This document shows positions 62,755-64,000 of a stretch of 64,000 nt of DNA, piece after piece. Source of the DNA: Sapria himalayana (Eukaryota > Streptophyta > Magnoliopsida > Malpighiales > Rafflesiaceae); contig JAREIK010003123.1 of NCBI GenBank assembly GCA_029783825.1, positions 696,052 to 760,051 on the forward strand, written 5' to 3'. The notes under the pieces are model-generated. The model ran no database searches. It was not told the origin of the DNA and was given only the letters and a program-made list of their open reading frames with translations. The position numbers and the translations under genes are program-made. The first letter of the stretch is position 1. Each line of letters begins with the position of its first letter.

Positions 62755-63549
62755 AAATTTGGTCGGTATTTACTGATAGAATTGTGACCAAAAACCAACC
62801 AAATTTTTTTAATATCAATGGTCAGTAAAAGGTCACCAAATGATCAGTAATACTTATGAAGATCAATTACCAACCAATGATTTTAAAAGATTTTGGTTGG
62901 TTTTTGGTCATATTTTTTTTGGTTATTATCGACCATTTTGTGACAATTTACCGACCTAATACTTTTGGTCAGAAAATAGTTGGAATATAGTCGAAAATTA
63001 TTTGTCGGTAAATATCAGTAATTACCGACCATTTAGATACTATTTACCGACCTAATATTTTTGGTCGAAAAATAATCGGAATATAGTCGGATATTATTTG
63101 TCGGTAAATAGTCTGTAATCGGTTGGAAATTACCAACCATTTGGAGATCATTTACTGACCAACTACTTTTGGTCGGAAATTTGTTGAAATTTAGTCGGTA
63201 ATTATTTGTCGGTAATTATTTTTCGGTAATTATTTTTCGGTAATTATTTTTCAGTGAATGGTCTATAAATGGTCATTAATTACTGACCACTTGGAGACCA
63301 ATGTACCAACCTAAATATTTTTGTCGGAAAATTATTAGATTATAGTCGGTAATTATTTGTCGATAAAGGATCAGTAAATGGTCAGTAATTTATCGACCGA
63401 TTAAATTTTTGTCGGTAAAAAAATTACCGATGAGCAAAATTACAACCAAATATTTTGGTCGGTAATTGGTCGCTATTTAGTTTACCGACCAAAAAACAAC
63501 AGATTAGCGACCAAATAATTGGTCGGTAATTTGGTAAATTTTAGTAGTA
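62755..63549. repeat. CACTA-1 3' subterminal array
   Basis: Dense TTACCGACC / GGTCGGTAATTA words, including a fourfold TCGGTAATTATTTT run at about 63196-63250. It ends AATTTTAGTAGTA at the terminus. Confidence 0.9.
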
Positions 63550-64000
63550 AATGTCTATAGCTAGATTATCATTGTATCTTCAATTTAGTCTATGATTTCA
63601 GTAGTTCAAGAAAGCTTCCTATTAGAATCTCTCTTTTGCTCATCTTTCCAAATTCTCCTTTAGCATTGAGAGATCTTTCAGAGTCTTTCTTTAAAAATAC
63701 TTCTTGGTGGATTCCATGACTATGTGAAAAGTTATGTTATTATTTCCAATGAACACCTTTGATAAAGTCATGACTTATTGTAAAATTGCAACATCATGAA
63801 TTTTTCTCTGGTTCCCATTTATCATGGCTTTGGAAAATATAATGCATTCTTATCTAAGCATCTATTTTTCCCATGTCACAACATTATCTTCTACCATAAG
63901 TTTCTTCTTTGATTCAGGAAGTAAAGTCTCAACTTCTTTAGGAAGTCATGAATTTTTTTGTTATAACCACAATCTCTTAATCTTCCTTTATATATTCAAT
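63550..64000. repeat. CATGAC-type repeat remnant, right flank
   Basis: CATGACTATGTG, AGTCATGACTTATTG and GTCACAACATTATC words resemble the GTCATGAC-rich dispersed repeat. It runs off the window. No gene was seen. Confidence 0.4.

Larger units (their letters stand above)
54047..63549 (+). mobile_element. CACTA-1: En/Spm-type transposon with 3 bp target duplication
   Basis: The left end CAATACTAAATAATTACGAG aligns with the inverted right end TACTACTAAAATTTACCAAA; both continue into ATTACCGACCAA. Each shows one change from the expected CACTACTAAA. The triplet AAT precedes 54047 and follows 63549, the correct duplication size for CACTA elements. Inside are, in order, a subterminal array, a long AT-rich leader, a TNP2-type transposase, a second En/Spm gene and another subterminal array, all on the plus strand. 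Total length is 9503 bp. Stops in both genes mean it is not autonomous now. Confidence 0.92.

Noticed and set aside
1..64000. tRNA, rRNA or other structured RNA genes
   Set aside because: No cloverleaf with a plausible GGTTCGAATCC-type T arm and no rRNA-like sequence was noticed by eye; a covariance-model search was not possible.

Overview
This window looks like repeat-dominated nuclear DNA of a flowering plant. The evidence is one intron-containing gene of the plant cysteine oxidase family, plus plant-type Copia, LINE, CACTA, Mutator-like and hAT-type elements. The background is very AT-rich. I cannot place the species; a non-grass monocot or early-branching angiosperm would fit, but that is a guess.

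Layout. 1-5220 is a simple-sequence array of 8, 16 and 10 bp units. 5.2-9.0 kb holds microsatellites, a Copia integrase fragment and an old ~285 bp tandem repeat split by a Mutator-like MITE. 9.0-12.6 kb is a gag-less Copia element (minus strand), and 13.7-14.6 kb a second Copia 3' fragment (plus). 15.1-16.5 kb is a long-TIR Mutator-like foldback element with a 9 bp target duplication and a hAT-type MITE nested inside. 18-23 kb holds an inverted pair of an unclassified dispersed repeat around a Copia RNase H fragment. 23.85-24.57 kb is a 120/240 bp tandem repeat. 24.8-29.8 kb holds two decayed LINEs, tail to tail, one split by a MITE. 31.29-32.71 kb is the only convincing host gene. 33.6-42.8 kb is a CACTA element on the minus strand with a MITE in one end. 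42.8-44.2 kb is microsatellite and MULE-like sequence. 44.3-48.9 kb is a Copia element with a primer-binding site and one LTR, with a MITE inside its reverse transcriptase. 49.3-53.7 kb is dispersed repeat and unidentified decayed coding-like sequence with another MITE. 54.05-63.55 kb is a second CACTA element with a 3 bp target duplication.

Function. The host gene has four visible coding exons and encodes a predicted 319-residue thiol dioxygenase with the His-x-His and distal His metal ligands. Family knowledge gives it a role in oxidising the N-terminal Cys of proteins marked for the oxygen-dependent N-degron pathway. Every transposon reading frame carries stops or frameshifts. The two CACTA elements still show the full two-gene layout: a TNP2-type transposase and a Ptta/En-Spm type second gene.

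No new biochemical system was found. The most unusual content is structural: six hAT-type MITEs (five nested in other repeats or in unidentified sequence, several with clear 8 bp target duplications), a Mutator-like family with GAGCTC-rich foldback cores, and graded or internally rearranged tandem arrays. Domain identities come from reading translations by eye against remembered family patterns; no search was run.
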